From Flavobacteriales bacterium UBA2798 (lineage in GTDB: Bacteria > Bacteroidota > Bacteroidia > Flavobacteriales_D > UBA2798), in NCBI GenBank assembly GCA_002351955.1, contig DEHO01000025.1:6657-17475 (forward strand): a DNA stretch of 10,819 bases, read 5' to 3'. Of the stretch, positions 1 through 7,250 are shown piece after piece. Every line of letters starts with the position of its first letter. Position 1 is the stretch's first letter. Position numbers and translations under genes: made by a program. The notes beneath the pieces are model-generated. The model made no database searches, was not told the DNA's origin, and saw only the letters and a program-made list of their open reading frames with translations.

Positions 1-938
1 ATGCTGCTGACCTCATCCAATTGTTTCATGTGTTCATCGGAAAGCGTTGAATGGAAACAACCCAGACTTTCACTGAATTGCTGAACATTTCTCGATCCGA
101 TAATAGGAATGATGTGTGCTGAATTTTTACGAACCCAATTGAGCGCAACATGTGCCGGCGGACAATTAATTTCTTTGGCAATATCCACTACTTTTTGAGC
201 AATGGCCATGCTTTTTTCATTAAGTCGGCGTGAACCTTCTTTTAATCGTTTCGGGTCGTTATTATTGCCGAGGTATTTTCCCGTTAATGCGCCTCCGGCT
301 AGTGGTGCCCATGCGGTTACTCCCATATCGGTGTATTTTGCCAAGGGTAAAAGGTCACGTTCGGCATCGCGTGTAATCAGCGAATACTCAACCTGCATTC
401 CTGCAAAGCGCGACCATGCTTTTAATTCTGCAATCGCATTGCAACGCGAAATCATCCATGCAGGTGTGTCGGATACTGCGATATACATCACCTTGCCTGA
501 ACGTACAAGATCGTCCAGCGCGCGTAAAACTTCATCTTCGGCTGTGGTGAAATCCCAAGCGTGAACGTAGAGAATGTCTACATAATCGAGTTGCAACCGT
601 TTTAAACTGCTTTCCAGATTCTGCACCATTCCCTTGCGGTGGTTACCACTGTCGTTTATGCGGTTAGGCTGTGTAAACAGAGTGCATTTGGTGGCGATGA
701 CCAATTCATCTCTTCGATCACCTTCTTTGATGAAATCGCCAATAAATTTTTCGCTGGTTCCTTCGGTATATCGGTTGGCCGTATCAATAAAATTTCCGCC
801 TGCATCCAGAAATGCATTCCATATTTTTCGGCTTTCTTCCTTGTTTGCACCATATCCCCACTCTTCACCAAATGTCATTGTACCTAAACATAATTCCGAA
901 ACACGAAGTCCGCTTTTACCAAATAATTTGTAACGCAT
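1..938 (-). CDS. Aldo/keto reductase (partial, C-terminus beyond window)
   Basis: NAD(P)H-dependent oxidoreductase of the aldo/keto reductase superfamily, probably cytosolic, acting on an unknown carbonyl substrate. Reading from the ATG whose complement lies at 936-938, 312 codons are open to the window edge with no stop. The protein opens MRYKLFGKSGLRVSELCLGT, the usual start of this family. The catalytic tetrad is visible: Asp52 and Tyr57 in FIDTANRYTEG, Lys84 in IATKC and His126 in YVHAWD. Later come the barrel motifs GMQVEYSLI, TAWAPLAGGALTGKY and the cofactor-binding IPIIGSRN. About 312 residues already approaches the usual 320-350, so only a short tail is missing. It faces away from the metal-exporter operon, with a 226 bp spacer between them. 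No Shine-Dalgarno is seen, which is normal in Bacteroidota. The substrate cannot be told from sequence. Confidence 0.93.
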   Translation of the reverse strand, partial: MRYKLFGKSGLRVSELCLGTMTFGEEWGYGANKEESRKIWNAFLDAGGNFIDTANRYTEGTSEKFIGDFIKEGDRRDELVIATKCTLFTQPNRINDSGNHRKGMVQNLESSLKRLQLDYVDILYVHAWDFTTAEDEVLRALDDLVRSGKVMYIAVSDTPAWMISRCNAIAELKAWSRFAGMQVEYSLITRDAERDLLPLAKYTDMGVTAWAPLAGGALTGKYLGNNNDPKRLKEGSRRLNEKSMAIAQKVVDIAKEINCPPAHVALNWVRKNSAHIIPIIGSRNVQQFSESLGCFHSTLSDEHMKQLDEVSS

Positions 939-1164
939 ACACGATTTTTTTTGGTAAGATATTGCATTTTGGGATTTAATGTTTGTCGGTTGAAAAAAAA
1001 GAGGGGAAATCCACCTGAGGGATGCCGTAGTCCATTGTTTTGTTAAGACTTTCCTCTAATTAATGTATCCTGCAGACCATTGGTAATGCTGACGTAAAAC
1101 AAAATATCCCGGTTAAAAATTCAGTGTGCGCATTTCAGTGCTTTTAATGCTTTATCTTTACTTT
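939..1164. other. Divergent intergenic spacer without a gene
   Basis: This spacer must hold the promoters of the leftward aldo/keto reductase and the rightward metal-exporter operon. An AATGTTTG at about 979-986 resembles the Bacteroidota -7 element (TAnnTTTG) on the plus strand, but I see no TTTG at the expected distance upstream, so I do not call a promoter. I see no convincing hairpin, RNA gene or small coding region. Confidence 0.5.
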
Positions 1165-2151
1165 ATGAGTGGCCACCAGCAGCAGAATGTCCGACTTTCC
1201 TTCCTGATTTTAGTATTGGGAACCGGTATTATGGCGGTGAAATTTCTGGCATGGTACCTTACCCACAGTAATACCATCCTCACTGATGCTCTGGAAAGTA
1301 TTGTTAATGTTTTGGCAGGATCTTTTTCTTTGTTTGCATTATGGCTTTCGTCCAAACCACGCGATGAGGAGCATCCCTATGGACACGGTAAAATTGAATT
1401 CATTTCGGCAGGATTTGAAGGCGCATTGATTTTGCTTGCAGGATTGGGTATTCTGGTTAAGTCTGTTTTCAATCTTGTACATCCTGCACATTTGCATGAT
1501 CTGGGAACGGGTATTGGATTGTCGGTAGCAACCGGAGGATTGAATTATTTGTTTGGAGTTATTCTGGTAATGCGCGGAAAAAAATCCCGTTCGCTTGCAC
1601 TAACTGCCAATGGTGAACACCTCAAAAGTGATGGATATACATCTGCTGCCATGGTCGGGGGATTGATCATTGTCTTTTTTACGGGATATGTTTGGCTTGA
1701 TTCAGTTGTTGCTATTATTATGGCAATGTTAATTGTTTACATGGGTTACCGCATTGTACGGCGTTCACTGGCAGGAATAATGGATGAAGCTGATCTGGAT
1801 GTGATTGATGAAATTCTCGAAGTATTGAACAGGAACCGAAAACCGGAATGGATCGATGTACATAATTTACGTGTCATCAAATACGGAACGACCTACCATA
1901 TCGATTGCCATGTAACCCAACCCTGGTATTTCGATTTAAAACATTCGCACGATAGCATCGAGGAATTATCGCAGATTATTGAACGGGAAGTTCAGGCGGA
2001 AGTTGAATTTTTTATTCATACTGATCCTTGTATCCCTTCATCCTGCAAAATTTGTGAAGTGCAGGATTGTAAATTCAGAAGCGAGGTGGTAAATGAAAAA
2101 ATAATTTGGACAAGAACTACTTTGCTGACCAACCAAAAACACGGTTTATGA
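1165..2151 (+). CDS. CDF-family cation efflux transporter
   Basis: Inner-membrane divalent metal exporter of the cation diffusion facilitator family (Zn, Fe, Mn, Co or Cd; the metal is not predictable), presumably a proton antiporter. The 328-residue protein shows six hydrophobic segments at roughly 10-32, 37-62, 80-105, 114-138, 157-177 and 178-198, then a cytoplasmic domain. Family marks are TDALESIVNV in TM2, DEEHPYGHGKIEF before TM3, and HLKSD (His152, Asp156) at TM5. By position, the TM2 metal site reads Glu44-x3-Asn48 rather than the Asp-x3-Asp of E. coli YiiP. The C-terminus carries a cysteine cluster, Cys289-x4-Cys294-x2-Cys297-x4-Cys302. The frame is open from a GTG at 1126, but I prefer the ATG at 1165 because MSGHQQQN leading straight into TM1 matches family N-termini. 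The stop overlaps the next start as ATGA. Confidence 0.93.
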   Translation: MSGHQQQNVRLSFLILVLGTGIMAVKFLAWYLTHSNTILTDALESIVNVLAGSFSLFALWLSSKPRDEEHPYGHGKIEFISAGFEGALILLAGLGILVKSVFNLVHPAHLHDLGTGIGLSVATGGLNYLFGVILVMRGKKSRSLALTANGEHLKSDGYTSAAMVGGLIIVFFTGYVWLDSVVAIIMAMLIVYMGYRIVRRSLAGIMDEADLDVIDEILEVLNRNRKPEWIDVHNLRVIKYGTTYHIDCHVTQPWYFDLKHSHDSIEELSQIIEREVQAEVEFFIHTDPCIPSSCKICEVQDCKFRSEVVNEKIIWTRTTLLTNQKHGL

Positions 2152-2561
2152 TTGGTCATTTAAAACGAAAAAAATATTTTGGAATTGTAGTCCTCATTTT
2201 TCTGAGTTTTTTCTCTTCCTGCAAAAAAGAAAATATTGAGAAGGCCTGTCCCGATTTTTTAGGTGAATGGCATTCCGACACACTCACAGAAACAGCCACC
2301 GGGAGACGTATTGAAACCTACCTAAAAGTTAACGGTGATTTTGGTGAATATGGGTTTGCCTGCTCTGTTAATTGCACTTCCTGCGAATGCACGAAATTGT
2401 TTTCAGGTCGTATTCGTATCAATGTCGATCGAAAATTGCTTTACTTTGGCAAGGCCTTGGGTGGCGGAATTACCCGGTTAAAAATCGGAGCATTGCCACA
2501 GCAGGATCAAAATGGAAGATGGTGGTGTAAAATCAATGATATTGTGCTTTATAAGCGATAA
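2148..2561 (+). CDS. Small cysteine-rich lipoprotein, unknown function
   Basis: A 137-residue predicted lipoprotein. The N-terminus is a type II signal peptide: basic residues Lys6-Lys9, a hydrophobic stretch 11-22, and a lipobox ending FFSSC with the acylated cysteine at 25. The mature part holds Cys34, a tight cluster Cys72-x3-Cys76-x2-Cys79-x-Cys81, and Cys127. FLGEWHSDTL and later alternating hydrophobic strands suggest a small beta-rich, lipocalin-like fold, but this is a guess. The frame is open further upstream to 2106. I chose the ATG at 2148 because it puts the signal peptide at the N-terminus and gives an ATGA overlap with the exporter stop, implying translational coupling. The amidotransferase starts 2 bp downstream. 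Coupling to a metal exporter makes metal binding conceivable; disulfides in the periplasm are equally possible. Confidence 0.8.
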   Translation: MIGHLKRKKYFGIVVLIFLSFFSSCKKENIEKACPDFLGEWHSDTLTETATGRRIETYLKVNGDFGEYGFACSVNCTSCECTKLFSGRIRINVDRKLLYFGKALGGGITRLKIGALPQQDQNGRWWCKINDIVLYKR

Positions 2562-2563
2562 AC

Positions 2564-3136
2564 ATGCGAATATTCTTACTTGATAATTACGATAGTTTTA
2601 CCTGGAATCTTGAGCACTACCTTCAAGGACTCGGTGCTGAAGTTGAAGTGCGTCGTAACAATGAAGTAGATGTCGAATTCGCAGCATCATTCGATAGGAT
2701 TGTTCTCTCACCCGGACCAGGCCTTCCCAAGGATTCGGGGATATTAATGGATGTGATAAAACGCTATCAAAATGAAAAACCAATTCTGGGTGTTTGTCTT
2801 GGACTACAGGCAATCGCCATTCATTTTGGAGCACAACTTCGTCAGCTGGATAAAGTTGCGCATGGAGTCTCTACTTCCTGTTCTATTACCGATTTCAGCG
2901 ATCCTCTTTTTGCAGGACTCCCTCCTGTGATTGAGATTGGTCGTTACCATAGCTGGGTAGTGGATGAAAAAACACTGCCTGCTGAACTGATCATTACATC
3001 CGAAGATGAGCGTGGACATATCATGTCTTTGCGTCACCGGAAATTACCCATTCATGCTGTGCAGTTTCATCCTGAATCTGTACTCACCCCTCATGGAAAA
3101 AAGATCCTCCGAAACTGGATGGATATCCGGATCTGA
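2564..3136 (+). CDS. pabA: Glutamine amidotransferase, PabA/TrpG type
   Basis: Class I glutamine amidotransferase that releases ammonia from glutamine for a chorismate-using partner: aminodeoxychorismate synthase (folate pathway) or anthranilate synthase (tryptophan pathway). The 190-residue length is typical. Visible motifs are LLDNYDSFTWN at the N-terminus, LSPGPG (48-53), the nucleophile elbow GVCLGLQA with Cys78, HG at 100-101, RYHS (127-130), and QFHPES with His169 and Glu171, completing the Cys-His-Glu triad. No partner subunit (PabB or TrpE) and no other trp gene is near. A stand-alone copy outside a trp cluster favours PabA, but TrpG or a dual-use subunit cannot be excluded. It is the last gene of the exporter-lipoprotein operon, starting 2 bp after the previous stop. 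The link to the upstream genes is probably only co-transcription. Confidence 0.9.
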   Translation: MRIFLLDNYDSFTWNLEHYLQGLGAEVEVRRNNEVDVEFAASFDRIVLSPGPGLPKDSGILMDVIKRYQNEKPILGVCLGLQAIAIHFGAQLRQLDKVAHGVSTSCSITDFSDPLFAGLPPVIEIGRYHSWVVDEKTLPAELIITSEDERGHIMSLRHRKLPIHAVQFHPESVLTPHGKKILRNWMDIRI

Positions 3137-3168
3137 TTCGAGCCTCAAAGTCCTTTCACATTGTTCAT

Positions 3169-3205
3169 TTGTTGATAAAAGAAAGGCAGGTATTCAACAA
3201 TTTTT
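3169..3205 (+). terminator. Probable intrinsic terminator of the exporter-lipoprotein-pabA operon
   Basis: A 7 bp inverted repeat, TTGTTGA (3169-3175) and TCAACAA (3194-3200), is followed at once by TTTTT and, after GCCC, by a second run of six T. The stem is AT-rich and the loop is about 18 nt, so it would be a weak terminator. Its location 33 bp after the operon's last stop fits. Confidence 0.42.
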
Positions 3206-3290
3206 GCCCTTTTTTATTCCCATCATTTTTCTTTTTCCACAGTCTTAATCCTTTGCTGATAAAGGGATACGGGTTTATTAACAGTCGGAG

Positions 3291-3333
3291 CTCCGGTGTT
3301 GAGAAATCCTTCATGTTCTCAACCGTTCCGGGG
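3291..3333 (+). promoter_or_regulatory. Long hairpin upstream of the condensin-like operon
   Basis: A perfect 8 bp inverted repeat, GTTGAGAA (3298-3305) and TTCTCAAC (3316-3323), has a 10 nt spacer. An outer stem, CTCCGG (3291-3296) with CCGGGG (3328-3333, one G-U pair), can extend it across an internal loop. The 10 bp palindrome CGGAGCTCCG (3286-3295) abuts it. No T-run follows, so it is not an ordinary terminator. It ends 13 bp before the candidate -7 element, where an operator would sit. Function is inferred from position only. Confidence 0.4.
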
Positions 3334-3345
3334 GTGGGGCTTGCC

Positions 3346-3353
3346 TATCTTTG
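3346..3353 (+). promoter_or_regulatory. Candidate -7 promoter element for the condensin-like operon
   Basis: TATCTTTG matches the Bacteroidota primary sigma factor -7 consensus TAnnTTTG at every fixed base. It would start transcription around 3360, leaving a leader of roughly 15 nt before the ATG at 3376. No good TTTG is found about 19 bp upstream, and the hairpin occupies that place, so the promoter may be weak or factor-dependent. Confidence 0.42.
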
Positions 3354-3375
3354 TTAGAATCAAATTTCAAGCGAA

Positions 3376-6036
3376 ATGCTACGTAAAATCGCAGTTCTTA
3401 ATTCAAAGGTTTACGGAAAAGCTGTAGTTCGGGTCGACGATTGCGACTCATTACAACTTGTCGGACCAAACAACATTGGTAAGAGTACGCTTATCTATGC
3501 GCTGAACTTTCTGTTTATTATCGACGGAAATAAAATGACCTTCTCGGGTCAGCGTAAGGGCGATAAGGAGACGATCCACCACTATTTTCCGACTCCCAAC
3601 CAGAGTTATACCATCTTTGAAATTTACAAGAACAAAGCCTATTGTATTCTGGTGAAACGCGATACCGAAGGTGAACTGGAATATTATCATTTCCCTGCCG
3701 AATACCGCGACGATCTTTTCTTCCGCGAAGATGGTGCGCAACAGCGATTGCTGAAGTTTGATGAGGTTCAGGAACGAATGATCGAAGCAGGTCTTGACCT
3801 GGTGCAGTTCAAAAACAAATCTGAAGTTTTCAGTTTCGTTTACAGTCGTGGTAACGACAACGACGCTATTGTTTGGCTGGAAGAAAATGTGAAGTCCGAT
3901 GGTCTTTCCAATAACTTCTCCAAAGTTTACCGATACCTGATCAATTCCAAGCTGATCACCAACAAAACCTTGAAGGAAGCACTCATCATTGCGGATAACC
4001 GTGAAAACGAAGTGCTCAATTTCTCTCAGAAGAACAAAAAGGACATTATCGATCTTCTTCGTTTAAATGATGAGATTAAAAATATTAAGAACGTAAAAAC
4101 AGAATTCCTCGATTTTCGCGAGATCGTAAACCAATACGAATCGAAATCAAGAATTCTAAGTGAGCTGACCTATCAGTTCAACGAGTCTTATGTTTCTACT
4201 CTTCCGGAGATGGAAGAACGCATTCATAAGAAGGCCAAGGAAATCAATGATCTTTATACTGAGATCGGCGAATACCTGCGTCCGAAAGAACAGGATCTTA
4301 ACCGTAAGATCGGTCAGAAAGAAAGCGACATCAACAATCAGACACGTCTGATGGATGATAAACGTCTTGCTCTGGATGAGATCAGTGCTATTGAGGATAT
4401 GGAATTCCTGAACGCTTCGCTGGAGAATCTGGAGAAGAGTCGCAAGGAAATCGAATCGCAGATCACACAGGTAGAGAGTCAGCGTTATACATCCAACCAG
4501 ATCAAAGCGCGTCTGGATGTGCTTGCTGCATCAATCAGCGAGAAAGAAAATCAGCAGCGTAACTATAACGATCTGCTCATTCATAAGATCAGTGATGATG
4601 CCGATACACGCAAATTACTGAATACGGTATTATCGGAACGCATCACATCGCTTCCTTCAGGAAAAATTCTGGATAAGGTAAAGCGTGCAGCAAAGAATCT
4701 TAAGATTTTTGATGGGGAGATCGATATCAGCGGGATGTCACTGAAGGAATTTAAATCGATTGATGAGATCAATGAAGAATTGTACGAATTACGTCGTGAA
4801 GAAGAGCAGTTCAAACGTCTTCTTGATACCACCAAGAATTCTGAAAAAGTTAACGATGAATTGAAAAGCATCAAAAACGAGATCGAAGAGATCCGTGAAA
4901 AGATGCGTATGCTCAAGACCAAGCCGCAGATCGAAAAGGAATTATCTACATTCCGCCTGGAAGTAGAAAGTCTGCGCGAAAGTAAGGAAGCACTTGAGCG
5001 TGAATTGAAAGAGCTCACACAGGAAATTCTTACGAAGGAACACATGTTACAGGCTATGCGTGAAGACCGCAAAAAGACCGAAGAACGTGTGAATCAATTG
5101 CGTGAGCGCAAGCAGGAAGTGGAATTCCTCAACCTTAAGCCGGTTGAATGTGAAGTGACCGATTCGCTGGAGAACATTTATACCAAGATGAAGTTGCATT
5201 ACAACGATCGTCTTGAATTAAAAGTGACCAAGGATAAAGCGTTTGATGCCTTGCGTCATGTACTTAAGAGTTCAATTGCCGATGAATCTGAATTCATCCG
5301 TTATTTCGAAGAAGAGGTTGCTTGTTTGCATGATAAAGAGAAATCGATCGACGGACTCCTCCAATCAATTTCTACCCAGTTTGCCAACCCGGCGTACACA
5401 ATGATGAAGCGTTTTGAGGAATTCAAACAATTCATCTATACCAAATTCAACAAGACACTCGCAACAACACGTATTTCGAATATCGAATCGTTGCAGATCG
5501 AGTTACTGGATAACAAAAGGGTCTTGGGTGAACTTGCCGCAATCAGTTCAATTCAGGAGATCAACGGTCAGATGATGCTTGATTTCGATCAGACAGAAAA
5601 CCTGCGCATCCTGAACAATTACCTCGATAATTCACGTAAAGTGCATTTTGATGAATTGTTCGACATCGAATTGCATCTGGAGATCAAGGGGACCATTAAG
5701 AAGGTGGATCTTGCCAATCAGGTGGAATCAGATGGTACCGACCGTATGATTCGTCTGGTGATCATCATGTCGATCATTAATCGTCTTGCCATTAACGAGC
5801 ACGATAACCGGATCACATTGTTCATCGACGAGGTTGCAACCATTGATAAGCAAAACCGTCCGGAGCTGGTAAAATTCTGTCGCGAACACAACTTCATTCC
5901 GATTTTCGCCGCCCCGGATCCTGTGCCCGGATTCAGTAAGTATTATTTCATCTACCCCAACAAGGGCAAGATCAACATCAACGAGCGACTCAACGCCATT
6001 TACAGCGAGCCGCTTGCAGAAATGGATAACCAATAA
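3376..6036 (+). CDS. SMC-like coiled-coil ATPase, MukB/MksB-type condensin subunit
   Basis: An 886-residue ATPase built like an SMC protein. The N-terminal head has a Walker A, GPNNIGKST (30-38, Lys36). Two long charged heptad-rich stretches follow, about 230-415 and 460-590, separated by a short non-coiled segment with Pro and Gly (about 416-460) where a hinge would lie. The C-terminal head has ESDGTDRM (784-791) in the ABC-signature position and a Walker B, ITLFIDE (813-819, Asp818, Glu819), then a switch-like FAAPDP. There is no CxxC, so it is not a Rad50/SbcC zinc-hook protein. The size is nearer the compact MksB class than MukB (about 1,480 residues). The two downstream genes resemble kleisin and MukE-type partners, which decides the call. 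Two heads joined by the partners would form a ring that traps or extrudes DNA using ATP. Other SMC-like defence ATPases remain possible. Confidence 0.72.
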   Translation: MLRKIAVLNSKVYGKAVVRVDDCDSLQLVGPNNIGKSTLIYALNFLFIIDGNKMTFSGQRKGDKETIHHYFPTPNQSYTIFEIYKNKAYCILVKRDTEGELEYYHFPAEYRDDLFFREDGAQQRLLKFDEVQERMIEAGLDLVQFKNKSEVFSFVYSRGNDNDAIVWLEENVKSDGLSNNFSKVYRYLINSKLITNKTLKEALIIADNRENEVLNFSQKNKKDIIDLLRLNDEIKNIKNVKTEFLDFREIVNQYESKSRILSELTYQFNESYVSTLPEMEERIHKKAKEINDLYTEIGEYLRPKEQDLNRKIGQKESDINNQTRLMDDKRLALDEISAIEDMEFLNASLENLEKSRKEIESQITQVESQRYTSNQIKARLDVLAASISEKENQQRNYNDLLIHKISDDADTRKLLNTVLSERITSLPSGKILDKVKRAAKNLKIFDGEIDISGMSLKEFKSIDEINEELYELRREEEQFKRLLDTTKNSEKVNDELKSIKNEIEEIREKMRMLKTKPQIEKELSTFRLEVESLRESKEALERELKELTQEILTKEHMLQAMREDRKKTEERVNQLRERKQEVEFLNLKPVECEVTDSLENIYTKMKLHYNDRLELKVTKDKAFDALRHVLKSSIADESEFIRYFEEEVACLHDKEKSIDGLLQSISTQFANPAYTMMKRFEEFKQFIYTKFNKTLATTRISNIESLQIELLDNKRVLGELAAISSIQEINGQMMLDFDQTENLRILNNYLDNSRKVHFDELFDIELHLEIKGTIKKVDLANQVESDGTDRMIRLVIIMSIINRLAINEHDNRITLFIDEVATIDKQNRPELVKFCREHNFIPIFAAPDPVPGFSKYYFIYPNKGKININERLNAIYSEPLAEMDNQ

Positions 6037-6039
6037 GGA
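6035..6039 (+). promoter_or_regulatory. Shine-Dalgarno of the second condensin-like gene
   Basis: AAGGA lies 8 nt before the ATG at 6048 and overlaps the stop codon of the ATPase gene. It is the clearest ribosome-binding site I noticed in the window. It supports the 6048 start and suggests tight translational linkage between the two subunits. Confidence 0.55.
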
Positions 6040-6047
6040 CCCGCGCC

Positions 6048-7250
6048 ATGAGCCAACTCAAAGCCGAACCGCGGACCATCCTCTACTTTATCTGGAATCA
6101 CTTCGATCTCCTTAACGAGCTCTTTGTGGAACAGATGGAGAAAGGTTATATCCGCGACACATCATTGCGTAACATCGTTTCCAAATACGAATTCGATGTG
6201 CGCGATAAATTGAGCGAGTACAAAATACTTCGTTCAATCAACGACGATTTCGAGATTCGTCCGGTTATCTTCCAGCTGATCGAGTTTGTACAAAACGAAT
6301 TCAAACCTGTACTTCCCGAAACAATCGAGAAATATGGATTTTCGATTTTGTCGCTTTTCCGCAAGATCAAAGAAGGAATTAACGGTGATAAGGAAATTCT
6401 TATCAAACGAATCGAAGACCTGCTTTCTGAGGTACGCTTGTTTGTGGATTCCATTGAGAAAAACACGACCAAACTGCTTTCTGAAACACGCGCACTGAAA
6501 TCGAACCTCGAAAAAATCGATTATCGCGAAAAGGTACACCGTGCTTCCGGATGGATTGAGCATTATATTATTCCGCTCAATGAAATTCTGGATGTGAATC
6601 AAACGACTTCGGTTACCAATCAGTTGCATGAAGTTGCGTACTACGTAAACATTAAACGACTGGATACCACCGATGAATTGATTCGTGGTCAGTTTGAAAA
6701 ATTGTATTCCTTTTTGGTGCAGACCAACGATGATTTGATTCGTCAGTCGAAACTGCTTACCAATGAGCTATTGCCATTGATCGAACGCATCAAAACCGAA
6801 TCTGTTATTCTTACCGGCTGGATTGAATTCCTGAAAAAACCCTATACCGCGCGCGTTCCCAAAGTATTTAAAACCACAATGGAGCGCGCTTACAATCGCT
6901 CGTTCTATCTTAATGCCAAGGAATACGTTGAACAATTCATGGACGATGAGCCGGTTTATTTTTCAGATGAGCCCAGCTTCCAGGAGAAATGGATTTTCAA
7001 CCGTGAGTTGTATCGCGTTCGCATGGAATCGCAATTACCAATCGACGATTTCTTCGGCTGGTGCCAGAATACCGTGAAAAAGGATTTTCACCTGATCGAT
7101 CAGGAAAAATTCTTTTCGATGGTGACACTCATTTTTGAAGACGATCTCATTATGGAAGCTGATGAGAAAGCGGAATACACAACAATAAAAGCTTCCGATG
7201 TAATTATGAAAGTACCCAAAGTAAAAATCGACCGTCATGGAATATCCTAA
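6048..7250 (+). CDS. Putative kleisin subunit, MukF/MksF-like
   Basis: A 400-residue, mainly helical and soluble protein with no signal peptide or membrane segment. The first 75 or so residues look like a winged helix (helices around ILYFIWNHFDLLNELFVEQ, then DVRDKLSEYKILRSINDDFEIR). A long helical middle follows (about 100-325), including a coiled-coil-like part at 115-155. A second winged-helix-like region at about 330-390 ends in KVPKVKI. This order (wHTH, helical bundle, wHTH) is the architecture of MukF-type kleisins, which bridge the heads of an SMC dimer. I base the call on architecture and operon position, not on a diagnostic motif. The ATPase gene ends 11 bp upstream, and the next gene overlaps this one by 14 bp, as expected for subunits made in fixed ratio. 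It could be another accessory protein of an SMC-like system. Confidence 0.58.
   Translation: MSQLKAEPRTILYFIWNHFDLLNELFVEQMEKGYIRDTSLRNIVSKYEFDVRDKLSEYKILRSINDDFEIRPVIFQLIEFVQNEFKPVLPETIEKYGFSILSLFRKIKEGINGDKEILIKRIEDLLSEVRLFVDSIEKNTTKLLSETRALKSNLEKIDYREKVHRASGWIEHYIIPLNEILDVNQTTSVTNQLHEVAYYVNIKRLDTTDELIRGQFEKLYSFLVQTNDDLIRQSKLLTNELLPLIERIKTESVILTGWIEFLKKPYTARVPKVFKTTMERAYNRSFYLNAKEYVEQFMDDEPVYFSDEPSFQEKWIFNRELYRVRMESQLPIDDFFGWCQNTVKKDFHLIDQEKFFSMVTLIFEDDLIMEADEKAEYTTIKASDVIMKVPKVKIDRHGIS

Noticed and set aside
202..933. Plus-strand open frames across the left end
   Set aside because: They are antisense to the aldo/keto reductase, whose frame is open over the whole region and has a complete catalytic tetrad.
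1126..1164. GTG start at 1126 for the metal exporter, adding 13 residues
   Set aside because: The extension MRISVLLMLYLYF has no counterpart in the family, whereas MSGHQQQN at 1165 leads directly into TM1. The choice is not certain.
2106..2147. Upstream ATG at 2106 for the lipoprotein
   Set aside because: It would put 14 polar residues before the signal peptide and overlap the exporter by 46 bp. The ATG at 2148 gives a normal signal peptide and an ATGA junction.
3006..3357. Small plus-strand open frames between pabA and the ATPase gene
   Set aside because: They overlap the pabA end or run through low-complexity T-rich spacer with hairpins. The proteins have no recognisable features.
4581..5072. 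Minus-strand frame of 163 codons inside the ATPase gene
   Set aside because: It is serine- and arginine-rich, the usual shadow of a coiled-coil gene read in reverse, with no start context or domain.
3376..6036. SbcC/Rad50 or RecN repair ATPase
   Set aside because: No CxxC zinc hook and no SbcD nuclease partner. The two overlapping downstream genes with winged-helix and MukE-like patterns fit a condensin better.
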